Source: Clostridium saudiense
Lineage (GTDB): Bacteria > Bacillota > Clostridia > Clostridiales > Clostridiaceae
Assembly: GCF_000577815.1 (NCBI RefSeq)
Contig: NZ_CBYM010000019.1
Span: 1 to 60,954, forward strand
Direction: 5' to 3'
DNA: 60,954 nucleotides
The number at the start of each line of letters is the position of its first letter. The stretch's first letter is position 1. The notes under the pieces were generated by a model, which was not told the origin of the DNA, did no database searches, and was given only the letters and a program-made list of their open reading frames with translations. A program made the position numbers and the translations under genes. Positions 17,137 to 26,142 of the stretch are shown here, one piece after another.

Positions 17137-17283
17137 AGTCCAGAAAATTTTAGGCAAAAGGGAATGGCGTACAAGATCACTTTGATTCTTGTTGCAATAT
17201 CAGAGGTGTTTAAAATCTGATATAATGCTTATGAGACTTATGTATAACGCATCTGCTACGTTATACATAAGTCTCTGTTTTTA
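17137..17283 (+). ncRNA. Structured leader-like RNA, possible NiCo riboswitch
   Basis: The RNA from its own promoter contains AGGCAAAAGGGAATGGCG, a hairpin ACAAGA/TCTTGT (17171-17192), TTGCA, an 8-bp perfect hairpin ATATCAGA/TCTGATAT (17197-17223), then ATGCTTATGAGAC leading into a terminator. The series of helices with conserved-looking purine-rich joints recalls the czcD-motif (NiCo) riboswitch, a four-way junction that senses Ni2+/Co2+. I recall that consensus only approximately, so the family call is moderate. No transporter gene follows: the next gene is rex, 212 bp after the terminator. It is either an orphan riboswitch, a leader of rex, or a stand-alone RNA. Confidence 0.5.
17233..17283 (+). 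terminator. Very strong terminator ending the structured RNA
   Basis: A 17-bp perfect stem (17233-17249 with 17259-17275) with a 9-nt loop is followed by TGTTTTTA. Its 5' arm begins with the GAGAC that ends the aptamer-like region. The interval 17284-17494 after it is AT-rich and holds no recognisable gene remnant. Confidence 0.93.
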
Positions 17284-17494
17284 GGTCAAAATAATAAATG
17301 AAAAATTAAAATTTCATTATATAATTTGTTATGATAATATTAATATAATTAAATAAAATAAGAAAATGAAATGTGAATAAAAAATTTCAATAATTATTAA
17401 ATTAATAGAAAAAATGTTAAAAGTATGTTATTATATTATCAAAGTTTAAATAAATGGGGAAATTATTGGAATAAATTAAGGAGATTCATATACT

Positions 17495-18124
17495 ATGGAA
17501 AAGAAGAAAAGTGTCTCTATGGCAGTAATTAAAAGATTACCAAAGTACCATAGATATTTGAAAGAGTTGATGAGAAATGATGTAGATAGAATTTCATCAA
17601 AGGAATTAGGTGAAAAGATAGGATTTACAGCATCTCAAATAAGACAAGATTTAAATAATTTTGGTGACTTTGGACAACAAGGATACGGATATAATGTTAA
17701 AGAATTATATAAACAAATTAGTTTAATTTTAGGATTAGATAAAGACTATACTGGAATCATTATAGGAGCTGGTAATTTAGGGCAAGCAATTGCAAATTAT
17801 AGTAGATTCTCCGAATTAGGGCTATCTATAGAGGCTATATTTGATGCTAATCCAAAGCTTATCGGAATGAAGATAAGAGATGTAGAAATAAGAGATATTG
17901 ATACATTAAATAGTTATTTAGAAAATAGTAATGTTAACATTGGAATTATTTGCGTGCCAAGAATTAATGCACAAAAGGTTTGTGATCTTTTGGTGAAGGG
18001 TGGAATAAAAGGTATTTGGAATTTTGCACCTGTTGATTTAGTTGTACCAAATGACGTTAAAGTTGAAAATGTACATCTTTCTGAAAGTTTATTAACATTA
18101 GTATACTTAATGAAAGATGAATAA
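17495..18124 (+). CDS. rex: Redox-sensing transcriptional repressor Rex
   Basis: The 209-residue product has the Rex layout: an N-terminal winged-helix domain (RLPKYHRYLKEL, then SSKELGEKIGFTASQIRQDLNNFGDFGQQGYGYNV) and a Rossmann domain with the NAD(H) motif IIGAGNLGQAIANY, ending in a swapped C-terminal helix. It represses fermentation genes when NAD+ is high and releases DNA when NADH rises. The start ATG follows AAGGAG. The butyryl-CoA operon is next downstream and carries a Rex operator, so the regulator sits beside a likely main target, as in other clostridia. Confidence 0.97.
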   Translation: MEKKKSVSMAVIKRLPKYHRYLKELMRNDVDRISSKELGEKIGFTASQIRQDLNNFGDFGQQGYGYNVKELYKQISLILGLDKDYTGIIIGAGNLGQAIANYSRFSELGLSIEAIFDANPKLIGMKIRDVEIRDIDTLNSYLENSNVNIGIICVPRINAQKVCDLLVKGGIKGIWNFAPVDLVVPNDVKVENVHLSESLLTLVYLMKDE

Positions 18125-18144
18125 AATAATTAAATAGTTTAGAC

Positions 18145-18195
18145 GAAATAGCAAATCAAAATTTTATTATAGCTAAAATTTTGATTTGCTATTTC
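18145..18195 (+). terminator. Terminator after rex
   Basis: A perfect stem of about 22 bp (GAAATAGCAAATCAAAA with TTTTGATTTGCTATTTC as outer part) is followed by ATTATT. It isolates rex from crt. The T-tract is poor but the stem is exceptional. Confidence 0.8.
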
Positions 18196-18369
18196 ATTAT
18201 TATAAATTCAAGTGTTTTTTCAATTCAAAATTTATACTTTATTGAGGATAAATTTATATATTTTTTGCATGTTAACAAATGAACAAAGAGAATAAAACTC
18301 AAATAGTAAACGTATACTAAGAAAAAGATTGAAAAAGTGGAATTTATATACCAAATAGGAAAATATTAA

Positions 18370-18398
18370 TTGCAAATGAGAAAATTAGATATTATAAT
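18370..18398 (+). promoter_or_regulatory. Promoter of the crt/butyryl-CoA operon
   Basis: TTGCAA (18370-18375) and TATAAT (18393-18398) with 17-bp spacing. The leader to the crt start is about 135 nt. Confidence 0.78.
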
Positions 18399-18470
18399 TA
18401 TAAGTAGGTTGTGATTATTCAGAATCTTCTAACCAAAGAAAAGGGAAAAAGAGAATTTTTTTTAATTAAT

Positions 18471-18488
18471 TTGTTAATTATATAACAA
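18471..18488 (+). promoter_or_regulatory. Rex operator in the crt leader
   Basis: TTGTTAATTATATAACAA matches the clostridial Rex consensus TTGTTAANNNNTTAACAA at 16 of 18 places counted with the free centre. It lies about 65 bp downstream of the predicted transcription start, so repression would act as a block to elongation or depend on another start. A weaker half-site, GTTAACAA at 18271-18278, lies further upstream. Confidence 0.82.
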
Positions 18489-18538
18489 AGAACAGGGTGT
18501 TTATGAGGAGTTATGGTATAAAAAGGGAGGAAGGATTT

Positions 18539-19348
18539 GTGGAAATTAAAAATGTAATTTTAGAAGAAGAGTTGAAAAATGTGACTCTTGAAAAAGACGG
18601 GAATTTAGCAATAGTTACAATAAATAGACCTAAAGCATTAAATGCTTTAAATTCTGATACATTAAGAGAATTAGATCTAGCAATTTCTAATATTGAACAA
18701 GACAGCAATGTATATTGTGTAATATTAACTGGAGCTGGTGAAAAATCTTTCGTAGCAGGTGCAGATATTGCCGAGATGAAAGATTTAGATGCCAAGGGTG
18801 GAGAAGAATTTGGACTTTTAGGAAATAGGGTATTTAGAAGAATAGAAAATTTAGACAAGCCTGTTATAGCAGCAATATCTGGATTTGCTTTAGGCGGAGG
18901 ATGTGAGCTTGCAATGGCTTGTGATATAAGAATTGCTTCAGAAAAGGCAAAGTTTGCTCAACCAGAAGCTGGTCTTGGGATTACACCAGGTTTTGGAGGA
19001 ACTCAAAGATTGCCTAGAATAGTTGGATTAGGTAAGGCAAAGGAAATGATTTATACTTGTGCAATGATTAAGGCAGATGAAGCTTTAAGAATTGGTTTAG
19101 TTAATAAAGTTGTTCCATTAGAAAACCTAATGGAAGAAGCAAGAAAAATGGCTTCAGTTATTTGTGCAAATGCACCAATAGCAGTTAAGTATTGTAAAGA
19201 TGCTATTAATAGAGGAATGCAAGTTGATATAGATAAAGCAATTGAAATCGAAGCAAATGATTTTGGAAAATGCTTTGATTCAGAAGACCAAGTTGAAGGA
19301 ATGACAGCTTTCTTAGAAAGAAGAGAAAAGAACTTTAAGAATAGTTAA
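18539..19348 (+). CDS. crt: 3-hydroxybutyryl-CoA dehydratase (crotonase)
   Basis: The 269-residue product is an enoyl-CoA hydratase/isomerase family protein. It keeps the CoA-binding segment FVAGADIAEM, the oxyanion-hole segment ALGGGCELAMACDIRIAS and the catalytic-Glu region PEAGLGITPGFGGTQRLPR. It dehydrates 3-hydroxybutyryl-CoA to crotonyl-CoA in butyrate formation. The start is placed at GTG 18539, with GGGAGG 8 bases upstream. Upstream in-frame starts at 18497 and 18503 lack a comparable site. Even so, the N-terminus is about eight residues longer than usual and looks like a small internal repeat (VILEEELKNVTLEKDG). First gene of the butyryl-CoA cluster. Confidence 0.93.
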   Translation: MEIKNVILEEELKNVTLEKDGNLAIVTINRPKALNALNSDTLRELDLAISNIEQDSNVYCVILTGAGEKSFVAGADIAEMKDLDAKGGEEFGLLGNRVFRRIENLDKPVIAAISGFALGGGCELAMACDIRIASEKAKFAQPEAGLGITPGFGGTQRLPRIVGLGKAKEMIYTCAMIKADEALRIGLVNKVVPLENLMEEARKMASVICANAPIAVKYCKDAINRGMQVDIDKAIEIEANDFGKCFDSEDQVEGMTAFLERREKNFKNS

Positions 19349-19450
19349 GAGTTAATAGTTTTGGTAGGAACTCTTTATGGAGTTTCTTAAATATATTTTT
19401 AAAATTTGGCCTATGCCGAATTTATTCCTTAACTATTAACTATAAAAAGG
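19349..19450. repeat. Short repeat-like spacer with GTTAATAGTT and a small hairpin
   Basis: The crt-bcd gap holds GAGTTAATAGTT, a hairpin GGAACTC/GAGTTTC and, in reverse, TTAACTATTAACT. The same pieces occur after guaB (46430-46491). It looks like a degenerate dispersed repeat. The hairpin has no T-tract and need not stop the operon. Confidence 0.45.
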
Positions 19451-19550
19451 GTGTTATTTAATAAATTTTAAATATATAAGCTAAGTGTATTTTACATATT
19501 TACTTGTAACTATACACATAAACAGGGTATTGCAGGGAGGTAAAAAAGCA

Positions 19551-20690
19551 ATGAATTTTGGATTAACTAGGGAACAAGAGTTAGTAAGACAAATGGTTAG
19601 AGAATTTGCAGTTAATGAAGTAAAACCAATAGCTGCTGAAATTGATGAAACAGAAAGATTTCCAATGGAAAATGTAAAGAAGATGGCAGAGCTAGGAATG
19701 ATGGGAATACCATTTCCTAAAGAATTAGGTGGCGCTGGCGGAGATGTATTATCATATATCATAACTGTTGAAGAATTATCAAAGGTTTGTGGAACAACTG
19801 GAGTTATTGTTTCAGCTCATACTTCACTTTGTGCTTCTTTATTATATGAAAATGGAACACCAGCACAAAAAGAAAAATACTTAATTCCACTTGCAAAAGG
19901 GGAAAAGATAGGTGCATTTGGTTTAACTGAACCGGGAGCAGGAACAGATGCTGCGGGACAACAAACTACTGCAGTTTTAGATGGAGACAATTATATTTTA
20001 AATGGATCTAAAATATTCATTACTAATGGTGGAGTAGCAGATACCTTTATAGTATTTGCAATGACAGATAAGTCTCAAGGAACTAGAGGCATATCTGCTT
20101 TCATAGTTGAAAAAGACTTCCCTGGATTCTCAATTGGTAAGAAAGAAGATAAGTTAGGAATTAGAGCATCTTCTACAACTGAGCTTATATTTGAAAATTG
20201 TGTAGTTCCAAAGGAAAATCTAATTGGAAAAGAAGGTAAAGGGTTTGGTATAGCAATGAAAACTCTTGATGGAGGAAGAATCGGTATAGCTGCTCAAGCT
20301 TTAGGAATTGCAGAAGGAGCTTATGAAGAAGCTGTTAAATATATGAAAGAAAGAAAACAATTTGGTAGACCTTTATCAGCATTCCAAGGATTACAATGGA
20401 TGATTGCTGAAATGGAGACAAAAATTGAAGCTGCTAAGCTATTAGTATATAAGGCTGCATGGCTTAAACAAAACAAGCTTCCATATTCAGTAGATGCTGC
20501 TAAGGCAAAATTATTTGCTGCTGAAGTTGCTATGGATGTGACAACTAAGGCTGTTCAAATTCATGGTGGATATGGATACACTAAGGAATATCCAGTTGAA
20601 AGAATGATGAGAGATGCTAAGATAACTGAAATCTATGAAGGAACTTCTGAAGTTCAAAAGATGGTTATCGCAGGCGCTGCATTAAGATAG
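19551..20690 (+). CDS. bcd: Butyryl-CoA dehydrogenase
   Basis: The 379-residue product has the standard acyl-CoA dehydrogenase length and layout. Features include [10 protein letters not shown] near the flavin, the ITNGG segment, and the C-terminal catalytic motif [24 protein letters not shown] with the active-site Glu. It reduces crotonyl-CoA to butyryl-CoA, and with the adjacent EtfAB it is expected to form the electron-bifurcating complex that also reduces ferredoxin. The start ATG 19551 follows GGGAGG; an in-frame extension to 19485 has no site. Order crt-bcd-etfB-etfA-hbd is the classic clostridial arrangement. Confidence 0.96.
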   Translation: MNFGLTREQELVRQMVREFAVNEVKPIAAEIDETERFPMENVKKMAELGMMGIPFPKELGGAGGDVLSYIITVEELSKVCGTTGVIVSAHTSLCASLLYENGTPAQKEKYLIPLAKGEKIGAFGLTEPGAGTDAAGQQTTAVLDGDNYILNGSKIFITNGGVADTFIVFAMTDKSQGTRGISAFIVEKDFPGFSIGKKEDKLGIRASSTTELIFENCVVPKENLIGKEGKGFGIAMKTLDGGRIGIAAQALGIAEGAYEEAVKYMKERKQFGRPLSAFQGLQWMIAEMETKIEAAKLLVYKAAWLKQNKLPYSVDAAKAKLFAAEVAMDVTTKAVQIHGGYGYTKEYPVERMMRDAKITEIYEGTSEVQKMVIAGAALR

Positions 20691-20706
20691 AGGGAGGCTT
20701 TTAATA

Positions 20707-21486
20707 ATGAATATAGTAGTTTGTTTAAAACAAGTACCAGATACAACAGTTGTAAAAATAGATCCAAAAACAGGAACTCTTATAAGAGACGGTGTTCCTT
20801 CAATAATAAATCCAGAAGATAAGCATGCTTTAGAAGCAGCTTTACAATTAAAAGAAAACTATGGAGCTCATGTAACTGTAGTTAGTATGGGACCTCCTCA
20901 AGCAAAAAATGCATTAAGAGAAGCTTTATGCATGGGAGCTGATGAAGCTATCCTTTTAACAGATAGAGCATTTGGGGGAGCTGACACATTAGCAACTTCA
21001 AAGACTATTGCAGCAGCAATTAAACAATTAGATTACGATATAATTTTTGGTGGAAGACAAGCTATTGATGGTGATACTGCACAAGTTGGTCCTGAAATAG
21101 CAGAACATTTAGGTGTTCCACAAGTAACGTATGTACAAGGTGTTAAAGTTGAAGAGGATGGATTGTTAGTAAATAGAGCATTAGAAGATGGATATGAATT
21201 AATAAAAGTTCAAACACCAGTGCTTTTAACTGCAATTGAAGAATTAAATCATCCAAGATATATGAATGTTCAATATATCTTCGATACAGTAGATAAAGAA
21301 GTGAAAATTATGACTGCGGCAGACCTTGATATACCTGTTGAAGAACTAGGATTAAAAGGTTCTCCAACAAAGGTTAAGAAATCTATGACTAAAGAAGCTA
21401 AAGGTGCAGGAGAAATTATTAAAGAATCAGCTCCAGAAGCAGTAGCATATGTTTTAGGAAAGTTAAAGGAAAAACACTACATCTAA
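20707..21486 (+). CDS. etfB: Electron transfer flavoprotein beta subunit
   Basis: The 259-residue product begins MNIVVCLKQVPDTT and keeps the EtfB signature with VTVVSMGPP and FGGRQAIDGDTAQVGPEIAEHLG. It binds the bifurcating FAD region with EtfA and accepts electrons from NADH in the Bcd/Etf complex. It lies 16 bp after bcd and 22 bp before etfA, so co-translation from one mRNA is likely. The start has GGGAGG upstream. Confidence 0.96.
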   Translation: MNIVVCLKQVPDTTVVKIDPKTGTLIRDGVPSIINPEDKHALEAALQLKENYGAHVTVVSMGPPQAKNALREALCMGADEAILLTDRAFGGADTLATSKTIAAAIKQLDYDIIFGGRQAIDGDTAQVGPEIAEHLGVPQVTYVQGVKVEEDGLLVNRALEDGYELIKVQTPVLLTAIEELNHPRYMNVQYIFDTVDKEVKIMTAADLDIPVEELGLKGSPTKVKKSMTKEAKGAGEIIKESAPEAVAYVLGKLKEKHYI

Positions 21487-21508
21487 GATAATAGGAGGGT
21501 AATTGGAG

Positions 21509-22537
21509 ATGAATATATCAGAATATAACGGCGTTTGGGTATTTGCTGAACAAAGAAATGGTGAATTACAAAAGGTTTCATTAGAGATATTAGGAGAAGG
21601 TAGAAGATTAGCTGATGAATTAGGAGTTAAACTTACTGCAGTATTATTAGGAAATAATGTTGCTTGTTTAGCAGATATTTTAGGAGAACATGGTGCTGAT
21701 GAAATATTAGTAGCTGAACATGAAGCATTAGAAAATTATACAACTGATGGATATACAAAAGTTATTTGTGAATTAGCAAATGAAAGAAAGCCAGGAATAT
21801 TATTTATAGGGGCTACTTTCATAGGTAGAGATTTAGGTCCAAGAGTTGCAGCTAGACTTTCAACTGGATTGACTGCAGATTGTACATCTTTAGAAGTAGA
21901 TGTTACGAATGGTGACTTACTTGCAACAAGACCTGCATTTGGTGGTAACTTAATGGCAACTATAGCATGTCCAAATCATAGACCACAAATGGCTACAGTA
22001 AGACCTGGAGTTTTTTCTAAATTAACTGAAAAGAAAGAAAACTATACTATAGAAAATGTTTCTGTTGAATTAGAAGCGTCAGATATTAGAACAACAGTTG
22101 TTGAAGTAGTAAAGGCTAATAAGGATATTGTTGACATAGGAGAAGCTAAAGTTATAGTTGCTGGTGGTAGAGGAGTTGGAAGTAAAGAAAACTTCGCACT
22201 TTTACAAGAATTGGCAACAGTTTTAGGTGGAGTTGTTGGAGCATCAAGAGGTGCTGTAGATAAAGGTTGGATTGAAAGAGATTATCAAGTTGGACAAACT
22301 GGTAAGACAGTAAGACCTACAATTTATGTTGCTTGTGGTATTTCAGGAGCAATCCAACATGTTGCTGGTATGCAAGAATCAGATATGATAATTGCTATAA
22401 ATAAAGACGAAACTGCTCCAATAATGAAGGTTGCAGACTATGCAATAGTGGGAGATTTAAATAAAGTTATTCCAGAAATGATAAGTAAATTAAAAGAATC
22501 TGTTGATTCTGAAGAACCATTAGTGTGCAGAATCTAG
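21509..22537 (+). CDS. etfA: Electron transfer flavoprotein alpha subunit
   Basis: The 342-residue product has the N-terminal adenine-nucleotide alpha-hydrolase-like domain and the C-terminal FAD-binding domain with VAGGRGVGSKENF, LGGVVGASRGAVDKGW, VGQTGKTVRPTIYVACGISGAIQHVAGM and AINKDETAPIMKVADYAIVGD. It is the partner of EtfB in electron bifurcation. The start is set at ATG 21509, nine bases after AGGAGGG; a TTG at 21503 is in frame but closer to the site than usual. A 276-bp gap with hairpins separates it from hbd. Confidence 0.96.
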   Translation: MNISEYNGVWVFAEQRNGELQKVSLEILGEGRRLADELGVKLTAVLLGNNVACLADILGEHGADEILVAEHEALENYTTDGYTKVICELANERKPGILFIGATFIGRDLGPRVAARLSTGLTADCTSLEVDVTNGDLLATRPAFGGNLMATIACPNHRPQMATVRPGVFSKLTEKKENYTIENVSVELEASDIRTTVVEVVKANKDIVDIGEAKVIVAGGRGVGSKENFALLQELATVLGGVVGASRGAVDKGWIERDYQVGQTGKTVRPTIYVACGISGAIQHVAGMQESDMIIAINKDETAPIMKVADYAIVGDLNKVIPEMISKLKESVDSEEPLVCRI

Positions 22538-22579
22538 TTTGATTTATTCGGGGAAAAATATAAATATATAAACATTAAA

Positions 22580-22617
22580 ATTATAAAAATATAAGTGGCC
22601 AATCATATTTTTATAAT
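22580..22617 (+). terminator. Hairpin in the etfA-hbd gap
   Basis: ATTATAAAAATAT (22580-22592) pairs perfectly with ATATTTTTATAAT (22605-22617) over 13 AT pairs. There is no T-tract after it, so it may reduce read-through or shape mRNA ends. The rest of the gap holds a second hairpin (AAAGTAAA/TTTACTTT near 22626-22657) and a stretch at 22735-22800 that looks like a dispersed repeat. Confidence 0.5.
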
Positions 22618-22813
22618 AATGTATAAAGTAAAATAGCCTAGGATTTTTTTACTTTAATAAAAATAATGTTGATGAAATAAAGAAATTATGGTGTAAAAAA
22701 TTTGAGAATTAAATAATAACAGAATCAAGATAAAGTGGTAATCAAATGGTCATATAACAACTTGTAATTTACCAATTATCACTTGTCACTGTTAAAAGGG
22801 GAGAGGTTTAGAT

Positions 22814-23662
22814 ATGGAAAAGATTTTTGTTTTAGGTGCAGGAACTATGGGTGCAGGAATAGTTCAAGCTTTTGCTCAAAAGGGATATGAAGTAATAGTT
22901 AGAGATATAAAAGATGAGTTTGTTGAAAGAGGACTTGCTGGAATTAATAAGAGTTTATCTAAATTAGTTGCTAAAGGAAAAATGACTGAAGAAACTAAGG
23001 AAGATGTTTTATCTAGAATTTCAGGAACTACTGATATGAATTTAGCTGCAGATTGTGATTTAGTTGTTGAAGCTGCAATTGAAAACATGAAAATTAAGAA
23101 AGAAATATTTGCTGAGTTAGATAAGATCTGTAAGCCAGAAACTATTTTAGCTTCAAATACATCTTCTTTATCAATAACAGAAGTTGCTTCAGCAACTAGT
23201 AGACCAGAAAAGGTTATAGGAATGCATTTCTTTAACCCAGCTCCAATAATGAAGCTTGTTGAAATTATCAGAGGTATGGCTACTTCTCAAGAAACTTTTG
23301 ATGCTGTTAAGGAATTATCTTTAGCAATTGGGAAAGAACCAGTAGAAGTTGCAGAAGCTCCAGGATTTGTAGTTAATAGAATACTTATTCCAATGATTAA
23401 TGAAGCTTCATTTATTCTTCAAGAAGGAATTGCATCAGTAGAAGACATAGATACAGCTATGAAATATGGTGCAAATCACCCAATGGGACCTTTAGCTTTA
23501 GGGGATTTAATTGGATTAGATGTTTGTTTAGCTATTATGGATGTTTTATATAATGAAACTGGAGATACTAAATATAGAGCTAGTAGTACTTTAAGAAAGT
23601 ATGTTAGAGCAGGATGGTTAGGTAGAAAAACAGGAAGAGGATTCTACAACTATAATGCTTAA
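22814..23662 (+). CDS. hbd: 3-hydroxybutyryl-CoA dehydrogenase
   Basis: The 282-residue product has the Rossmann motif [22 protein letters not shown] at its N-terminus, the catalytic His region [18 protein letters not shown], and the C-terminal HCDH domain with [16 protein letters not shown]. It reduces acetoacetyl-CoA to 3-hydroxybutyryl-CoA, the step before Crt. The start ATG follows GGGGAGAGG. Because of the hairpins and 276-bp gap before it, hbd may have its own promoter, though its product acts in the same pathway. A thiolase gene is not present here. Confidence 0.97.
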   Translation: MEKIFVLGAGTMGAGIVQAFAQKGYEVIVRDIKDEFVERGLAGINKSLSKLVAKGKMTEETKEDVLSRISGTTDMNLAADCDLVVEAAIENMKIKKEIFAELDKICKPETILASNTSSLSITEVASATSRPEKVIGMHFFNPAPIMKLVEIIRGMATSQETFDAVKELSLAIGKEPVEVAEAPGFVVNRILIPMINEASFILQEGIASVEDIDTAMKYGANHPMGPLALGDLIGLDVCLAIMDVLYNETGDTKYRASSTLRKYVRAGWLGRKTGRGFYNYNA

Positions 23663-23770
23663 TTGATATTAAGATAATTATAAATTTTTAAAATTAATTA
23701 ATGATATATTTAAAGAGATATAATATATTTTAAATAATATATTGGAAATAAGCGTTTTAATTTAACTTTA

Positions 23771-23802
23771 AAGGGCAACTATCGACGGGTAGTTGCTCTT
23801 TA
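23771..23802 (+). terminator. Terminator after hbd
   Basis: AAGGGCAACTAT pairs with GTAGTTGCTCTTT around CGACGG, followed by ATTGTATT. It closes the butyryl-CoA cluster. Confidence 0.8.
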
Positions 23803-23892
23803 TTGTATTATGGTATAATTATCATAATAAAGTACTAAGGTTTATAAAAGGATATGTAAATATTAGCATAGTAAAAGGAGTGGAGTTAATAC

Positions 23893-24291
23893 ATGGAAGA
23901 TCAAACTAACAATAATAAAAGAGTGTTTAATTTTTATGGAGAAGTAGAGATACCAAAATCATTACTTTATTTTGTAAGTAGAAATGAGCAACCACTATTT
24001 GCAGTAAAGACTGTTAGAGATGCAGCCTTATTTACAGATAAAAAGATTTTGATATGTGATAAACAAGGGATAACTGGTAAGAAAACAGAATATTATGCGA
24101 TTCCATATAGCAAAATAGTTACTTATGCAATAGAAACAGCAGGGCATTTTGATATGGATTCAGAAATAAAGTTATTTTTAACTGGTGGAATAGAAATCGA
24201 AATGAACTTTTTAAGAGGCAAGAATATGGATCAGTTACTTAAGAAAGTTTTTAATGTTATAAATGAGTATGTAACTTTATCTAATGGCTAG
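23893..24291 (+). CDS. Bacterial PH-domain protein (bPH_1-like)
   Basis: The 132-residue product looks like a single bacterial pleckstrin-homology domain: strands around IPKSLLYFVSRNEQPLFAVKTVRDAALFTDKKILICDKQGITGKKTEYYAIPYSKIVTYAIE, then a C-terminal helix KNMDQLLKKVFNVINEYV. Such proteins are small soluble beta-barrels of unknown role. The start ATG follows AAAGGAGTGG. It is a probable single-gene unit. Confidence 0.75.
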   Translation: MEDQTNNNKRVFNFYGEVEIPKSLLYFVSRNEQPLFAVKTVRDAALFTDKKILICDKQGITGKKTEYYAIPYSKIVTYAIETAGHFDMDSEIKLFLTGGIEIEMNFLRGKNMDQLLKKVFNVINEYVTLSNG

Positions 24292-24404
24292 TCTTTGTAA
24301 GACTTTACCCTGTTTATATAGGAAATAACAATTGGAATGCTATAGGATAGGTGCCATTGGTATATAACTAATGAAAATGTGAACTATAGGGAGAGATTAA
24401 TTAA

Positions 24405-24827
24405 ATGTTAGTAGAAACTACAATGAAATATTATGATAAAAAGTATGATTTAAATTGTGCAGAATGTATGCTTGTAGCAGTTAATGAAGTTTATGATTTA
24501 AATATTTCCAAGCAGACTTTAATGACAATGGCATCTTTTGGTGGAGGAATGGCAATAGGAAGTGTTTGTGGTGCAGCAACAGGAGCAATAGCAGCATTAG
24601 GGATAATGTTCACTACAGAAAGAGGGCACCAAAGTCCACATGTTAGAGAAATGACTTCTAAATTTTTATATGAATTTAATAGAAGAATGAATTCATTAGA
24701 TTGTATATCTTTAAAAGAAAAATATTATGAATGCGAAACAAGATGTTCAAAAATGATGATAGTATCAGCTGAAGTTCTACAGGAATTAATTGAAGATTAT
24801 AAAGATTATTATTCAATTAATAGATAG
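24405..24827 (+). CDS. C_GCAxxG_C_C family redox protein
   Basis: The 140-residue product contains LNCAECML near residue 15, FGGGMAIGSVCGAATGAIAALG around residues 45-66 and later cysteines (LDCIS, YYECETRCSK). This is the cysteine pattern of the C_GCAxxG_C_C family (PF09719), thought to be membrane-associated redox or metal-binding proteins of anaerobes. Biochemical role is unknown. The start ATG follows GGGAGAG. A strong terminator follows. Confidence 0.85.
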   Translation: MLVETTMKYYDKKYDLNCAECMLVAVNEVYDLNISKQTLMTMASFGGGMAIGSVCGAATGAIAALGIMFTTERGHQSPHVREMTSKFLYEFNRRMNSLDCISLKEKYYECETRCSKMMIVSAEVLQELIEDYKDYYSINR

Positions 24828-24875
24828 GGAAAGAAAAGAATTATTATAATATAAAGTATAGTAATCAAATTTGTT

Positions 24876-24921
24876 AAATAAGCCGTTATAGTTTTAGTAT
24901 TTTAACTATAACGGCTTATTT
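24876..24921 (+). terminator. Terminator after the C_GCAxxG_C_C gene
   Basis: AAATAAGCCGTTATAGTT pairs with AACTATAACGGCTTATTT. The perfect long stem may work in both directions. Confidence 0.85.
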
Positions 24922-25133
24922 AATAAAATGATGATATTAAAGTGAATTTTTATTAAATGTATATGGATAATAGTATTTTGAAATATATTGAAAAATAAAT
25001 TTATTTAATATAGCATAATAGATAGAATTTATTAATTAATAATATTTATCTTTAGAATATAAAAATATGAACTTAGAAACAATAAAAATATAAATGATAA
25101 GATTTAAAACTTATTATAGTAACGAGGTGTGAA

Positions 25134-26057
25134 ATGAACTATACAAATATAATAGAAAAAGAAAATTCAATAATATTAGAAAATGTGAAAGATTTTAATA
25201 TAAAACAAATATTAGAATGTGGTCAATGTTTTAGATGGGAGAGAATAACTGATACAGACTACATAATTGTTGCATATAGAAGAGTTATAGAAGTAATTCA
25301 AGAGGGAAGCACAGTAACAATACTTAATACTAATATGAAAGACTTTAACGAAATATGGAAACAATATTTTGATTTAGAAGTTAATTATGGAGAAATAAAA
25401 GAAGAATTATCTAAAGATGAACTTTTAAGAAAAAGTGTTGAGTTTGGTTATGGTATAAGAATATTAAATCAAGATCCTTTTGAAATGTTAATAAGCTTTA
25501 TAATATCAGCAAGAAATAGTATTCCTTCAATAATGAAGACTATTAAAAAGATATCTGAAAGATGGGGAGATAAAATTGAGTATAAAGGAAATATATATTA
25601 TGCATTCCCAACTCCAGAACAATTAAAAGAAGCAACATTAGAAGAAATAAAAGAAACAGGAGCATCTTTTAGAAGTAAATACATAGTAGATACAATAGGA
25701 AAGGTTAATGCTGCAATTGAAGCTAAAAATAATGGAACTTTAAATGAAGAATTACAACAGTTTGATTTAGAATATATAAAGTCATTGCCAACTGATGAAT
25801 GTCATAAGGCGCTTCAAAACTTTATGGGGGTTGGAGCTAAGGTTGCAGATTGTATAATGCTTTTCTCAATGGCTAAAAAATCAGCTTTCCCAGTTGATGT
25901 TTGGATAAAAAGAGCAATGATACATTTCTATTTAGCACCAGATGTATCATTAAATAAAATAAGAGTATTTGGAAGAGATAAATTTGGAGAGTTATCAGGT
26001 ATGGCTCAGCAATATTTATTTTATTATGCAAGGGAAAACAATATAAAGGTAGAATAG
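25134..26057 (+). CDS. 8-oxoguanine DNA glycosylase/AP lyase (Ogg1-type)
   Basis: The 307-residue product has the N-terminal OGG domain (ILECGQCFRWERI) and the HhH-GPD core. The segment LQNFMGVGAKVADCIMLFSM holds the helix-hairpin-helix with the nucleophilic Lys, and FPVDVWIKRAM holds the catalytic Asp. It removes 8-oxoguanine and cuts the abasic site in base excision repair. Clostridial Ogg enzymes of this length are common. The start ATG follows GAGGTG. It is followed closely by the M28 lipoprotein gene. Confidence 0.93.
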   Translation: MNYTNIIEKENSIILENVKDFNIKQILECGQCFRWERITDTDYIIVAYRRVIEVIQEGSTVTILNTNMKDFNEIWKQYFDLEVNYGEIKEELSKDELLRKSVEFGYGIRILNQDPFEMLISFIISARNSIPSIMKTIKKISERWGDKIEYKGNIYYAFPTPEQLKEATLEEIKETGASFRSKYIVDTIGKVNAAIEAKNNGTLNEELQQFDLEYIKSLPTDECHKALQNFMGVGAKVADCIMLFSMAKKSAFPVDVWIKRAMIHFYLAPDVSLNKIRVFGRDKFGELSGMAQQYLFYYARENNIKVE

Positions 26058-26142
26058 TAACTAAAGTTATGTATAGAATTGTTATAAGAGGGATAAGCTA
26101 AGTGAAAATGACAAAAGCTTAATAACTTTATGGGAGGTTACT

